This document shows, one piece after another, positions 42,361 through 50,820 of a DNA stretch of 64,000 bases. Below the pieces are notes generated by a model. That model searched no databases, was not told the origin of the DNA, and saw only the letters and a list, made by a program, of their open reading frames with translations. The stretch is from Paludibacteraceae bacterium (GTDB lineage Bacteria; Bacteroidota; Bacteroidia; Bacteroidales; Paludibacteraceae): positions 1-64,000 of the forward strand of contig JAFVTU010000012.1 of NCBI GenBank assembly GCA_017503075.1, written 5' to 3'. The stretch's first letter is position 1; every line of letters begins with the position of its first letter. The translations under genes were made by a program, and so were the position numbers.

Positions 42361-42408
42361 CGGCTGATTTTGAATTTTAATCCGATTATTTTATAAAATC
42401 AAAGGAAA

Positions 42409-44601
42409 ATGACGAGCAATATCAGATTTGAGGCACTCAAGTTGGCATGGGGGCATGCCCCCGTGAAAGTGGATAAGGCAAATGCGAAGGCTAAAGTGAT
42501 TTTTGCGCAAAATGTATTCACGCGCGAAAAGATGAAGGAGTATATCGCTAGCAATATATTAGATCAACTGTTTGACTTGATTGATAGCGAGAAGCCATTG
42601 AGTCGTGATATTGCTAATAGTGTGGCTATAGGTATGAAGAAATGGGCTACCGAGTTAGGCGCTACGCACTATACACACTGGTTTCAGCCGTTGACAGGAG
42701 GTACGGCAGAGAAACACGATGCTTTCTTTGATTTTGATGACAATGGCAAGCCCATAGAGAAATTCTCGGGTTCGGTACTGTATCAGCAAGAGCCAGATGC
42801 TTCGTCGTTTCCATCTGGCGGTATCCGCAATACTTTTGAAGCGCGTGGTTACTCGGCATGGGACCCTACTTCACCTGCTTTTGTGATTGGAGATAGATTG
42901 TGTATTCCTACTATATTTGTCGCGTACACGGGCGAGGCATTGGACTATAAGACTCCCCTACTCCGTTCGATATCGGCTGTAAACAAAGCAGCTGTGGCAG
43001 TGGCAAACTATTTCGATAGAAATGTGAAGAGCGTGACCACCTATCTGGGTTGGGAGCAAGAGTATTTCTTGGTGGATGAGAGTTTGTTTGCTGCGCGTCC
43101 AGACCTGCTGATGACTGGTCGGACATTGATGGGGCACTATTCGAGCAAAAACCAACAGCTAGATGACCACTATTTTGGTATCATCCCAGAGCGTGTGTTG
43201 GCATTTATGACCGAACTGGAGATTGAGGCGCAGAAGTTGGGTATTCCGCTGAAGACGCGCCATAATGAGGTGGCACCTAATCAGTTTGAGATAGCCCCAA
43301 TATTCGAAGAAGCCAACCTAAGCAGCGACCACAACCAACTACTGATGTCGCTGATGGAGCAAGTGGCTCGCCATCATCATTTCCGTGTGCTGCTACATGA
43401 AAAACCATACGGCGGCGTGAACGGTAGCGGCAAACACTGCAACTGGTCGCTGGGCACCAACACAGGCATCAACCTAGTTGCACCGGGTAAGAACCCCTAT
43501 CAGAACTTGCAATTTGTGACCTTCCTGGTGAATGTGCTGAAGGCAGTTCATCGTCATAATGGTCTATTGAAGGCCTCTATTGTGTCCGCGACAAACGCCC
43601 ATCGCCTTGGCGGCCACGAGGCTCCGCCTGCCATCATATCCGTATTTTTGGGCTCACAACTGACTGAGGCGCTGAACCAGATAGAAAATGCGGATGTGGA
43701 CAAGGGTATTATCATCAATGCTAAGAAGGAGATGAAGTTGGGTGTAGGTACGATTCCAGAGATTTTGCTAGACAATACGGACCGCAATCGTACTTCGCCA
43801 TTTGCGTTTACGGGTAATCGATTTGAGTTTCGTGCTGTAGGATCCAGTGCAAACTGCGCAGGTGCAGTCTTAGCGCTAAACGCGGCTGTAGCAGAGCAAC
43901 TGACTATGTTTAAGAGCGAGGTGGATACGCTCATCGATAAGGGTGAGGCCAAAGAGCGTGCGCTATTTACCGTGATTAAGAGGTATATTGGCGACTGTCG
44001 AGATATACGCTTTGATGGCAACGGCTACAGCGATGAATGGAAAGAAGAAGCAATGAAGCGCGGATTGGATTGTGAGACCAATGTGCCAGTGATTATAGAT
44101 AATTATCTGACCGATCAGACCGTGAAGATGTTTAGCAGCACAGGGGTACTCTCCCCATCCGAATTGGAATCACGCTGCGAGGTGAAATGGGAGAACTATT
44201 CGCTGAAGTTGCAGATAGAGAGTCGCGTGCTAGGTGACTTGGTAATCAACCATGTGTTACCAGCTGCAAAACGCTACCAGAAAACCCTGCTAGAAAAAGT
44301 GGCGCATATGAAGCAAGTGTTTGACTCAGAGGAAGCGAAGATGCTGAATGAGCAGGATTGCTTACTCATTCGCCGCATCGAAGGACATGCTAGTGCTATA
44401 ATTGCAGGAGTGGACAAGATGACCGAACTGCGCGTAATAGCTAATCATATCACCGACCAACGTGAACGTGCAAATGCGTTTCACGATACAGTGGTGCCTA
44501 TCATGGAGGAGATACGCAAGCATGTAGACGAATTGGAGATGTGGATTGATGACCAATTATGGACACTGCCGAAATACCGCGAACTATTGTTCATTCGATA
44601 A
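42409..44601 (+). CDS. glnN: Glutamine synthetase type III
   Basis: GS-III makes glutamine from glutamate, ammonia and ATP as a large dodecamer. The product has 730 residues, the type III length. Family motifs include FQPLTGGTAEKHDAFFDF (about 87-104), the substrate region EKPYGGVNGSGKHCNWSLGT (about 328-347), the ATP-site DNTDRNRTSPFAFTGNRFEF and RAVGSSANCAGAV. The C-terminal type-III helical domain is complete. It has its own promoter and a hairpin terminator (44603-44633). It supplies or competes for the ammonia that the altered CarA and PurF-like proteins of this window may use directly. Confidence 0.97.
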   Translation: MTSNIRFEALKLAWGHAPVKVDKANAKAKVIFAQNVFTREKMKEYIASNILDQLFDLIDSEKPLSRDIANSVAIGMKKWATELGATHYTHWFQPLTGGTAEKHDAFFDFDDNGKPIEKFSGSVLYQQEPDASSFPSGGIRNTFEARGYSAWDPTSPAFVIGDRLCIPTIFVAYTGEALDYKTPLLRSISAVNKAAVAVANYFDRNVKSVTTYLGWEQEYFLVDESLFAARPDLLMTGRTLMGHYSSKNQQLDDHYFGIIPERVLAFMTELEIEAQKLGIPLKTRHNEVAPNQFEIAPIFEEANLSSDHNQLLMSLMEQVARHHHFRVLLHEKPYGGVNGSGKHCNWSLGTNTGINLVAPGKNPYQNLQFVTFLVNVLKAVHRHNGLLKASIVSATNAHRLGGHEAPPAIISVFLGSQLTEALNQIENADVDKGIIINAKKEMKLGVGTIPEILLDNTDRNRTSPFAFTGNRFEFRAVGSSANCAGAVLALNAAVAEQLTMFKSEVDTLIDKGEAKERALFTVIKRYIGDCRDIRFDGNGYSDEWKEEAMKRGLDCETNVPVIIDNYLTDQTVKMFSSTGVLSPSELESRCEVKWENYSLKLQIESRVLGDLVINHVLPAAKRYQKTLLEKVAHMKQVFDSEEAKMLNEQDCLLIRRIEGHASAIIAGVDKMTELRVIANHITDQRERANAFHDTVVPIMEEIRKHVDELEMWIDDQLWTLPKYRELLFIR

Positions 44602-44602
44602 T

Positions 44603-44633
44603 AAAAAGGCCTTCTATGACAGGAGGCTTTTTT
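44603..44633 (+). terminator. Terminator after glnN
   Basis: AAAAAGGCCT and AGGAGGCTTTTTT form a short stem around TCTATGAC, followed by a T-run. Confidence 0.8.
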
Positions 44634-44705
44634 CATACTTTGCAAGGAACATTGATACCCCCATATAGCATAAATAAAAAAAGTATTTTTTTTGTTAGAA
44701 AAAGT

Positions 44706-44736
44706 TTGTGTATTTCAAAAAAAATAATTACCTTTG
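44706..44736 (+). promoter_or_regulatory. Promoter of purT
   Basis: TTG (44706-44708), a 20-bp spacer, TACCTTTG (44729-44736). The leader is about 33 nt. Confidence 0.88.
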
Positions 44737-44775
44737 CACCCCGAAATAAAGATAACAATATAATATTATATTTTC

Positions 44776-45969
44776 ATGAATTTCGGAACTCCCCTTACCT
44801 CTGTAGCCACAAAGGCACTCCTGCTCGGCAGTGGCGAATTGGGCAAAGAAGTTGCCTTAGAGCTCCAGCGCTATGGCGTGGAAGTGATTGCGTGCGATAA
44901 GTACGAGAATGCTCCGGCCATGCAAGTGGCACATCGCTCTCATGTATTCAACATGTTGGACGGAGAGAAACTCCGCCAAGTGATAGAGGCAGAGCAACCA
45001 ACTATGATTATCCCTGAAGTAGAAGCTATTGCTACCCCTACTCTCGTCGAATTAGAAAAAGAAGGTTACCGCGTTATCCCTACGGCTAACGCGGCTTTTT
45101 TAACTATGAACCGTGAGGCTATCCGTCGCATGGCGGCTGAAGAGCTGGGTTTGCCTACTGCAAGATATAAGTTTGCAGACACCCACGAAGAGTATCTGCA
45201 AGCCATCGAGGAGATTGGTATCCCATGCGTGGTGAAGCCCATCATGTCGTCATCGGGTCATGGTCAATCCACCGTGAAGAGCCAAGCAGATGTAGAGCCA
45301 GCATGGATAGAATCGCAGATGGGCGGTCGTGCAGGTGCAGGCCGCGTGATTGTAGAGGGCTTTGTGCATTTCGATTATGAGATCACCTTGCTGACCGTGC
45401 GTCACGCAGGTGGAACCACCTTCCTCAAACCTATTGGTCACCACCAAGTGGATGGCGACTACCGCGAGTCATGGCAACCACAAGCGATGACGGACGCTGC
45501 ATTGGCACAAGCAGAGGACATTGCAAAGAAAGTGACTGACGCGTTGGGCGGATATGGCATCTTCGGTGTGGAGATGTTTGTCGAGGGCGACCATGTTATC
45601 TTCTCGGAGGTAAGTCCTCGCCCACACGACACAGGTATGGTGACGATGATCTCGCAAGACTTATCGGAGTTTGCCTTGCACGCACGTGCCGTACTCGGAT
45701 TGCCAATCCCTGAGGTACGCTTCTTCGGTGCCAGTGCATCGAAGGCGATTGTAGTGGAAGGTGATGCTACCGAAGTAGTATTCAGCGGCGTGGAAGAAGC
45801 ATTGGCTATGCCAGGCGTGCAAGTGCGTTTCTTTGGCAAACCAGAAGTACACGGACATCGTCGTTATGGCGTTATCCTCGCGACAGATGAAAACACAGAG
45901 AAAGCAGTAGAAAAAGCCATCAAAGCATTTAACTACATCAAAGTTGCAGGCGATTTGCATACGAAATGA
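44776..45969 (+). CDS. purT: Formate-dependent GAR transformylase
   Basis: PurT formylates GAR using formate and ATP, step 3 of purine synthesis without folate. The product has 397 residues, normal. An N-terminal biotin-carboxylase-like domain ([20 protein letters not shown]) precedes the ATP-grasp domain. [19 protein letters not shown] binds [23 protein letters not shown] follows, and [14 protein letters not shown] to [15 protein letters not shown] holds the metal ligands. No purN is visible. It has its own promoter. Downstream is copy 3 of the 11-bp-unit element. Confidence 0.97.
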   Translation: MNFGTPLTSVATKALLLGSGELGKEVALELQRYGVEVIACDKYENAPAMQVAHRSHVFNMLDGEKLRQVIEAEQPTMIIPEVEAIATPTLVELEKEGYRVIPTANAAFLTMNREAIRRMAAEELGLPTARYKFADTHEEYLQAIEEIGIPCVVKPIMSSSGHGQSTVKSQADVEPAWIESQMGGRAGAGRVIVEGFVHFDYEITLLTVRHAGGTTFLKPIGHHQVDGDYRESWQPQAMTDAALAQAEDIAKKVTDALGGYGIFGVEMFVEGDHVIFSEVSPRPHDTGMVTMISQDLSEFALHARAVLGLPIPEVRFFGASASKAIVVEGDATEVVFSGVEEALAMPGVQVRFFGKPEVHGHRRYGVILATDENTEKAVEKAIKAFNYIKVAGDLHTK

Positions 45970-46015
45970 TTATTTAGTACTACCTACTTATAATAGGGTG
46001 AAGGTGTAGTAATCT

Positions 46016-46096
46016 TTCGGTGAAGTTCCGATCAGGTTCCGATGAGATTCCGATGGAAATAAGTGGCAGATAGATGGCAAATAGGTGGGGAACAAT
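46016..46096 (+). repeat. Modular 11-bp-unit element, copy 3
   Basis: After TTCGGT come GAAGTTCCGAT (46022-46032), CAGGTTCCGAT (46033-46043), GAGATTCCGAT (46044-46054). Then beta units follow: AATAAGTGGCA, GATAGATGGCA, AATAGGTGGGG. Period 11 bp throughout. Confidence 0.88.
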
Positions 46097-46164
46097 TGGG
46101 AATTTTGAACTAAAAATTAGAAGTGTGACCATGTTTTGGATGACATAATTTATAATTTTTTATT

Positions 46165-47019
46165 ATGGGTTTTATTTTAATTTTCGTTATATTGGCAGTT
46201 GCATTGCATGCAGGTATTACCAAAATATTAAGTAATTCTAATGGAAATAAGTTTATAAATTTACTTCCTGTTTGGGTAATTGGATATTGTACATTACTCG
46301 CAGGTGTATGTCTCATTGCATTTTGTAGATGGTGGGAGGGACCAGAGCACATAATCGCAGGAATACTTCTATTGGGTTCATTGATATGCGCTATATTAGT
46401 TATAACCACATTAATTGTTGCACTCATCAAAAAGCAATATAAAAATGCCTTTCTGATTGCATTAATGGGAGTTTTGTTAATTGCGTATGCTATTGCTGCT
46501 ACATTTTTTGGAGGACTCGGAAATGGAGCTCTTGATAATTTTGGAAAACGTCATCCAATACCTGAAGGAATGGAATATTATACCACAAAAATTACACCAG
46601 AATATGGAAATACTGCGGCACAAACCTACTTGGATAGTTTGGTAGTTGAAAGAGGGATTGTGGTAGTTGATTATGGGCAGCCCGGAGAATATCGTTATAT
46701 GGCAAATGTACCCGCTATACCTGAAAAAGGCAAGATATATTTGAAATTGTATGAGGCGACAACCAATTTGCCATTATCAGAGCACGATGTTAAAACTAGC
46801 ACTACTTTGTTAGTAGAACCATCAGATACATCAAGGATATATAAAATGACAGACAAAGAATCTAATAGATGGAATGCTACCGATGAGTTTACCATTCATG
46901 AAGGTTCGTGGGGTGACTATTATGCCGCACGGGTAGAGTTGTGGTATCAGCCAGAATCGGGCGGCGAAGAGCAACTGCTACATTCCGTGATATACCAAAT
47001 CGAAGGGTGGTCAAGGTAA
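46165..47019 (+). CDS. Unknown membrane protein with an exported C-terminal domain
   Basis: The product has 284 residues. Four hydrophobic segments lie at about 1-20 (GFILIFVILAVALHAGI), 33-54, 62-88 and 94-116. A soluble C-terminal domain of about 160 residues follows, rich in beta-strands (GKIYLKLYEATTNLPLSEHD; AARVELWYQPESGGEEQLLH). No family recognised. The C-terminal part resembles small domains of secreted Bacteroidetes proteins only in general character. It sits between purT and purB, 41 bp before purB, AT-richer than both, and may share a transcript with purB. Function unknown. Confidence 0.7.
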   Translation: MGFILIFVILAVALHAGITKILSNSNGNKFINLLPVWVIGYCTLLAGVCLIAFCRWWEGPEHIIAGILLLGSLICAILVITTLIVALIKKQYKNAFLIALMGVLLIAYAIAATFFGGLGNGALDNFGKRHPIPEGMEYYTTKITPEYGNTAAQTYLDSLVVERGIVVVDYGQPGEYRYMANVPAIPEKGKIYLKLYEATTNLPLSEHDVKTSTTLLVEPSDTSRIYKMTDKESNRWNATDEFTIHEGSWGDYYAARVELWYQPESGGEEQLLHSVIYQIEGWSR

Positions 47020-47059
47020 ATGTATAAAACAATACGAAACAAAGTGAATTTATAAATAT

Positions 47060-48352
47060 ATGATTGAACGTTACAGCCGCGCAGTCATGCGCAACATTTG
47101 GACAGAAGAGAATAAGTTCAATGCTTATCTCGAAGTAGAGATTTTGGCAGCCGAAGCATGGAGCACCTTGGGCATAGTGCCCGCAGAAGATGTGAAGTTG
47201 CTTCGCGAAAAAGCCACTTTTGATGTAAACCGTATTCACGAGATTGAGGAGATCACCCGTCATGATGTGGTGGCTTTCACCCGCGCCGTGAGCGAGAGTC
47301 TGGGCGAGGAGCGCAAGTGGGTACACTATGGATTGACCTCTACCGACGTGGTAGATACTGCTAATGGTTATCTCTTGAAACAAGCCAACGAGATCCTTCG
47401 CAAGGACCTCCACTCTTTCCTCGAGGTATTGAAACGCCGTGCGAACGAGTTTAAGTACACCCCAGTGATTGGTCGTACCCACGGTATGCACGCCGACGTG
47501 AGCAGTTTTGGATTGAAATGGGCACTCTGGTACGAAGAGATGCGCCGCAATATTGAGCGTTTTGAGATGGCAGCCAAAGGCGTAGAGGCAGGTAAGCTTT
47601 CAGGCGCAGTAGGAAACTACGCGAATATCCCACCTGCTATCCAAACATACGTATGCGAGCACCTAGGCATTGAGTCAGCGGCAATCGCCACACAAGTGTT
47701 GGGTCGCGACCGCCATGCGTTCTATTTGGCTACTTTAGCTGTGATAGCAGGTACCTTGGAGCAGATGGCACTGGAGGTACGCAACATGCAACGCCAAGAG
47801 GTGCGCGAAGTAGAAGAGGCGTTCAAGAAAGGACAAAAAGGTTCATCGGCTATGCCACACAAACGCAATCCTATCTCCTCTGAAAATATATGCGGGTGCG
47901 CGCGTGTCATGCGTGGGTACATGTGCACCGCAAGTGAGAACATCGCATTGTGGCACGAGCGTGATATCTCTCACAGCTCTACCGAGCGCATCGTATTGCC
48001 AGATGCAACGATGCTCTTGGACTATATGTTGGCACGCTTCGAGGGTATATTGGACAACCTCGTGGTATATCCAGAGAACATGCTCCACAATATCGGTTTG
48101 ACCCACGGCGCAATCTTCGCACAACGCGTGATGAATGCGCTCATCGAGAAGGGCTTTGTGCGCGAGCAAGCATACGACCTCGTACAACCTGTAGCGATGA
48201 AAACATTGATGGAAGGTGGCGAGATGCAAGAGAACCTCAAGCTCACCGAGGGCGTTACCGCACACCTGAGCAACGAGGAGATCGACGCATGCTTCAGCTT
48301 GGATTACTACATGAAGAATGTGGATTATATATTCCAACAAGTGGGAATTTAG
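47060..48352 (+). CDS. purB: Adenylosuccinate lyase
   Basis: PurB removes fumarate from SAICAR (step 8) and from adenylosuccinate (last AMP step). The product has 430 residues, normal. TRHDVVAFTRAVSESLG and GLTSTDVVDTANG bind substrate. GRTHGMHADVSSFGLKWALW holds the general acid/base region, and the family signature GSSAMPHKRNPISSENICG lies near residue 265-283. It is a homotetramer in known cases. purA follows after 38 bp, so AMP synthesis from IMP is encoded by adjacent genes. The gap is a TTTAGAG/TTTAAAG tandem repeat that starts at the stop codon. Confidence 0.98.
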   Translation: MIERYSRAVMRNIWTEENKFNAYLEVEILAAEAWSTLGIVPAEDVKLLREKATFDVNRIHEIEEITRHDVVAFTRAVSESLGEERKWVHYGLTSTDVVDTANGYLLKQANEILRKDLHSFLEVLKRRANEFKYTPVIGRTHGMHADVSSFGLKWALWYEEMRRNIERFEMAAKGVEAGKLSGAVGNYANIPPAIQTYVCEHLGIESAAIATQVLGRDRHAFYLATLAVIAGTLEQMALEVRNMQRQEVREVEEAFKKGQKGSSAMPHKRNPISSENICGCARVMRGYMCTASENIALWHERDISHSSTERIVLPDATMLLDYMLARFEGILDNLVVYPENMLHNIGLTHGAIFAQRVMNALIEKGFVREQAYDLVQPVAMKTLMEGGEMQENLKLTEGVTAHLSNEEIDACFSLDYYMKNVDYIFQQVGI

Positions 48353-48390
48353 TTTAGAGTTTAAAGTTTAGAGTTTAAAGACAAGATTAT
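48353..48390 (+). repeat. TTTAGAGTTTAAAG leader repeat before purA
   Basis: Two units TTTAGAGTTTAAAG fill the purB-purA gap, then ACAAGATTAT. The carB-purC gap (54054-54089) is nearly identical, including the preceding TAG stop. Confidence 0.85.
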
Positions 48391-49644
48391 ATGAAAAAAG
48401 TAGATGTCGTATTAGGCATGCAATGGGGCGATGAAGGCAAAGGTAAGATCGTCGATGTATTGACCCCTCGTTATGAAGCAGTAGCACGCTTCCAAGGTGG
48501 ACCAAACGCTGGTCATAGTTTGTATTTCGGTGATAAGAGTTTTGTGCTCCACACCGTACCATCAGGAATCTTCCGCGATGGCACTACCAACATCATTGGT
48601 AATGGTGTAGTGATTGACCCAATCATCCTCATGGAGGAGATTCACGCTATCGAGGCAATGGGTGTGGATGTAAAGAGCCGTTTGCAAATCGCTAAACGTG
48701 CAAACCTCATCCTCCCAACCCACCGTATGCTCGATGCCGCTTCTGAGAAGAAGAAAGGCGATAAGAAAGTAGGTACCACTGGCAAAGGTATTGGTCCTAC
48801 CTACACCGATAAGATTGCGCGCAATGGTCTTCGCGTAGGCGATATCCTGCGCCCTGACTTCTTGGAGCGTTACAACGCATTGCGTGCTGCTCACCAAGAG
48901 CAATTGGGCGGTATTGAATTGCCAGACGACAGCGCATGGCTCAGCGCCATCGAGGAGATGAAGCAGTTCCCTATCGTGGACAACGAGATTGTGGTGAACC
49001 ACATGCTTCGTGAGGAAAAAGGTGTCTTGGCAGAAGGTGCACAAGGTTCATTGCTCGATGTGGACTTCGGTACCTATCCTTTCGTGACCTCCAGCAACAC
49101 ACTCTGCGCAGGTGCATGCACGGGTTTGGGCGTAGCTCCACAACATATTGGCGAGGTATATGGTATCTTCAAAGCATACTGCACACGCGTAGGTGAAGGT
49201 CCATTCCCAACCGAGTTGTTTGATGAGACAGGCGAGATGCTTCGTAAGATTGGTCATGAGTTTGGCGCTACCACTGGTCGTCCACGCCGTTGCGGTTGGC
49301 TCGATCTCGTAGCACTCAAATACACTGTAATGATGAACGGCGCTACTTCACTCATCATGATGAAGAGTGACGTGCTCAACGACTTTGATACCATCAAGGT
49401 GTGCGTTGGCTATGAGCTCAATGGCGAGAAGATTGACTACTTCCCATTTGAGGCAGACGCAGACAATATCAAACCTATCTACAAGGAGTTCCCAGGATGG
49501 AAGTGCGATGTATCGGTATGCCGCACCTACGAGGAGCTTCCTAAGGAGCTCAAAGAGTATATCGCTTATATCGAGCAAGAGACGGGCGTAAGCATCGATG
49601 TAGTATCCGTTGGTCCAGATCGTAGCGAGACTATCTTGCGATAA
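48391..49644 (+). CDS. purA: Adenylosuccinate synthetase
   Basis: PurA joins IMP and aspartate using GTP, first step to AMP. The product has 417 residues, slightly shorter than E. coli PurA. The N-terminal loop MQWGDEGKGKIVDVLT carries the catalytic Asp and the phosphate-binding loop. GGPNAGHSLYFGDKSFVLHT has the catalytic His. GTTGKGIGPTYTDKIARNGL, EGAQGSLLDVDFGTYPFVTS and TTGRPRRCGWLDLVALKY are complete. It follows purB in one transcript. The 102-bp gap to carA contains 10-bp tandem repeats. Confidence 0.98.
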   Translation: MKKVDVVLGMQWGDEGKGKIVDVLTPRYEAVARFQGGPNAGHSLYFGDKSFVLHTVPSGIFRDGTTNIIGNGVVIDPIILMEEIHAIEAMGVDVKSRLQIAKRANLILPTHRMLDAASEKKKGDKKVGTTGKGIGPTYTDKIARNGLRVGDILRPDFLERYNALRAAHQEQLGGIELPDDSAWLSAIEEMKQFPIVDNEIVVNHMLREEKGVLAEGAQGSLLDVDFGTYPFVTSSNTLCAGACTGLGVAPQHIGEVYGIFKAYCTRVGEGPFPTELFDETGEMLRKIGHEFGATTGRPRRCGWLDLVALKYTVMMNGATSLIMMKSDVLNDFDTIKVCVGYELNGEKIDYFPFEADADNIKPIYKEFPGWKCDVSVCRTYEELPKELKEYIAYIEQETGVSIDVVSVGPDRSETILR

Positions 49645-49746
49645 AGTTTAATATGGTTCAGCGCTTCGCGTTCAACATAGTTCAACATTGCACGACGCGA
49701 AACAACATTGAACAACTTTGAACAACATTGAACAAAACAAGAATAT
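49645..49746 (+). repeat. AACAACATTG tandem repeat between purA and carA
   Basis: Three 10-bp units AACAACATTG, AACAACTTTG, AACAACATTG occupy 49701-49730, then AACAAAACAA. Earlier TTCAACATAG and TTCAACATTG (49671-49690) and a mini-hairpin CGC TTC GCG are seen. A similar GAACAATACTGAAC repeat stands before 57019. Confidence 0.75.
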
Positions 49747-50820
49747 ATGTCAAAAGTAACATTGAAACTCTCCGATGGCACCTGCTTCACAGGTACATCA
49801 TTTGGCTACGAGAAGAATGTAGCTGGAGAGCTCGTATTCAATACCACTATGATTGGTTATCCAGAGGTGCTGACCGACTCAGGTTTTGAGGGGCAGATTG
49901 TGGTGATGACCTATCCATTGATTGGTAACTACGGCGTGCCTGCATGCAGCAGTTTGGAGAACGGTTTGTCGGAGTTCATGGACAGCCACCGCATCCACCC
50001 TGCGGCAGTCATCATGACCGAGTACAGCCCTGAGTACAGCCACTGGAATGCTAACGAAGATTTGGCAGCATGGCTGATTCGTGAGCAGATACCTGCTATC
50101 ACAGGTGTGGATACCCGTGAGCTGACCAAGCATCTGCGCGAGAACGGCACCATGCAAGCCTCGCTCATCTTCGAAGGCGACGATACAACTCCTGTAGCAA
50201 ACGAGGAGAACCTCGTGCAACAAGTATCTTGCAAAGAGGTAGTGACCTACAACGCTGGTGCTGGCAAAAAAGTGGTACTCGTGGATTGCGGCGTGAAAGA
50301 AGGTATCATCCGCTACCTGCTCGCACGCGGCGTAGAGGTGACACGCGTACCATGGGATTATGACTTCAATACCCTTGAGTTTGACGCATTGATGCTCAGC
50401 AACGGCCCTGGTGCCCCAGAGGATTGCGCTGTGACAATAGAGAACATCAAGACTTTCCTCGCAAAGGGCGAAGATAAACCATTGTTAGGCTTAGGATTGG
50501 GCAACCAACTCTTGGCTCTAGCAGCAGGCGCAGAAGTGTTGAAGCATAAATATGGTCACCGTGGTGCTACCCAACCTGTACAAATAGTAGGTGGCGAGCG
50601 TTGCTATATCACTGCACAAAACCACGGTTATGTAGTGGACGGCACTACCCTACCTGCGGAATGGAAAGAGTGGTTCATCAATATGAACGACCGCACCAAC
50701 GAGGGTATTCGCCACGCAGAGAAACCATGGATGGCAGTACAGTTTATTCCAGAGATGAACTGCGGACCAGTGGACTCTGAATTTGTATTCGATAACTTCT
50801 TCCAACTACTTAATAAATAA
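49747..50820 (+). CDS. carA: Carbamoyl-phosphate synthase small subunit with a lost glutaminase site
   Basis: CarA normally releases ammonia from glutamine for CarB. The product has 357 residues. The N-terminal CarA-specific domain is complete (GYPEVLTDSGFEGQIVVMTY; GVDTRELTKHLRENG). The class I glutaminase domain begins near 175. The nucleophile elbow, GxCxGHQ in the family, reads GLGLGNQ at 248-254, so the catalytic Cys is Gly250 (GGA, 50494-50496). The triad His (QFHPE) is Ile334 (ATT, 50746-50748); Glu336 remains. Two of three catalytic residues are thus gone while the fold looks intact. The protein probably stabilises CarB without glutaminase activity, as CPS I does. Its stop overlaps carB by one base. 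Confidence 0.93.
   Translation: MSKVTLKLSDGTCFTGTSFGYEKNVAGELVFNTTMIGYPEVLTDSGFEGQIVVMTYPLIGNYGVPACSSLENGLSEFMDSHRIHPAAVIMTEYSPEYSHWNANEDLAAWLIREQIPAITGVDTRELTKHLRENGTMQASLIFEGDDTTPVANEENLVQQVSCKEVVTYNAGAGKKVVLVDCGVKEGIIRYLLARGVEVTRVPWDYDFNTLEFDALMLSNGPGAPEDCAVTIENIKTFLAKGEDKPLLGLGLGNQLLALAAGAEVLKHKYGHRGATQPVQIVGGERCYITAQNHGYVVDGTTLPAEWKEWFINMNDRTNEGIRHAEKPWMAVQFIPEMNCGPVDSEFVFDNFFQLLNK

Noticed and set aside
50494..50748. Sequencing error as the cause of the missing CarA catalytic residues
   Set aside because: Two separate codons are affected, the frame and surrounding motifs are intact, and neither change is a single-base step from a likely Cys or His codon in both cases.
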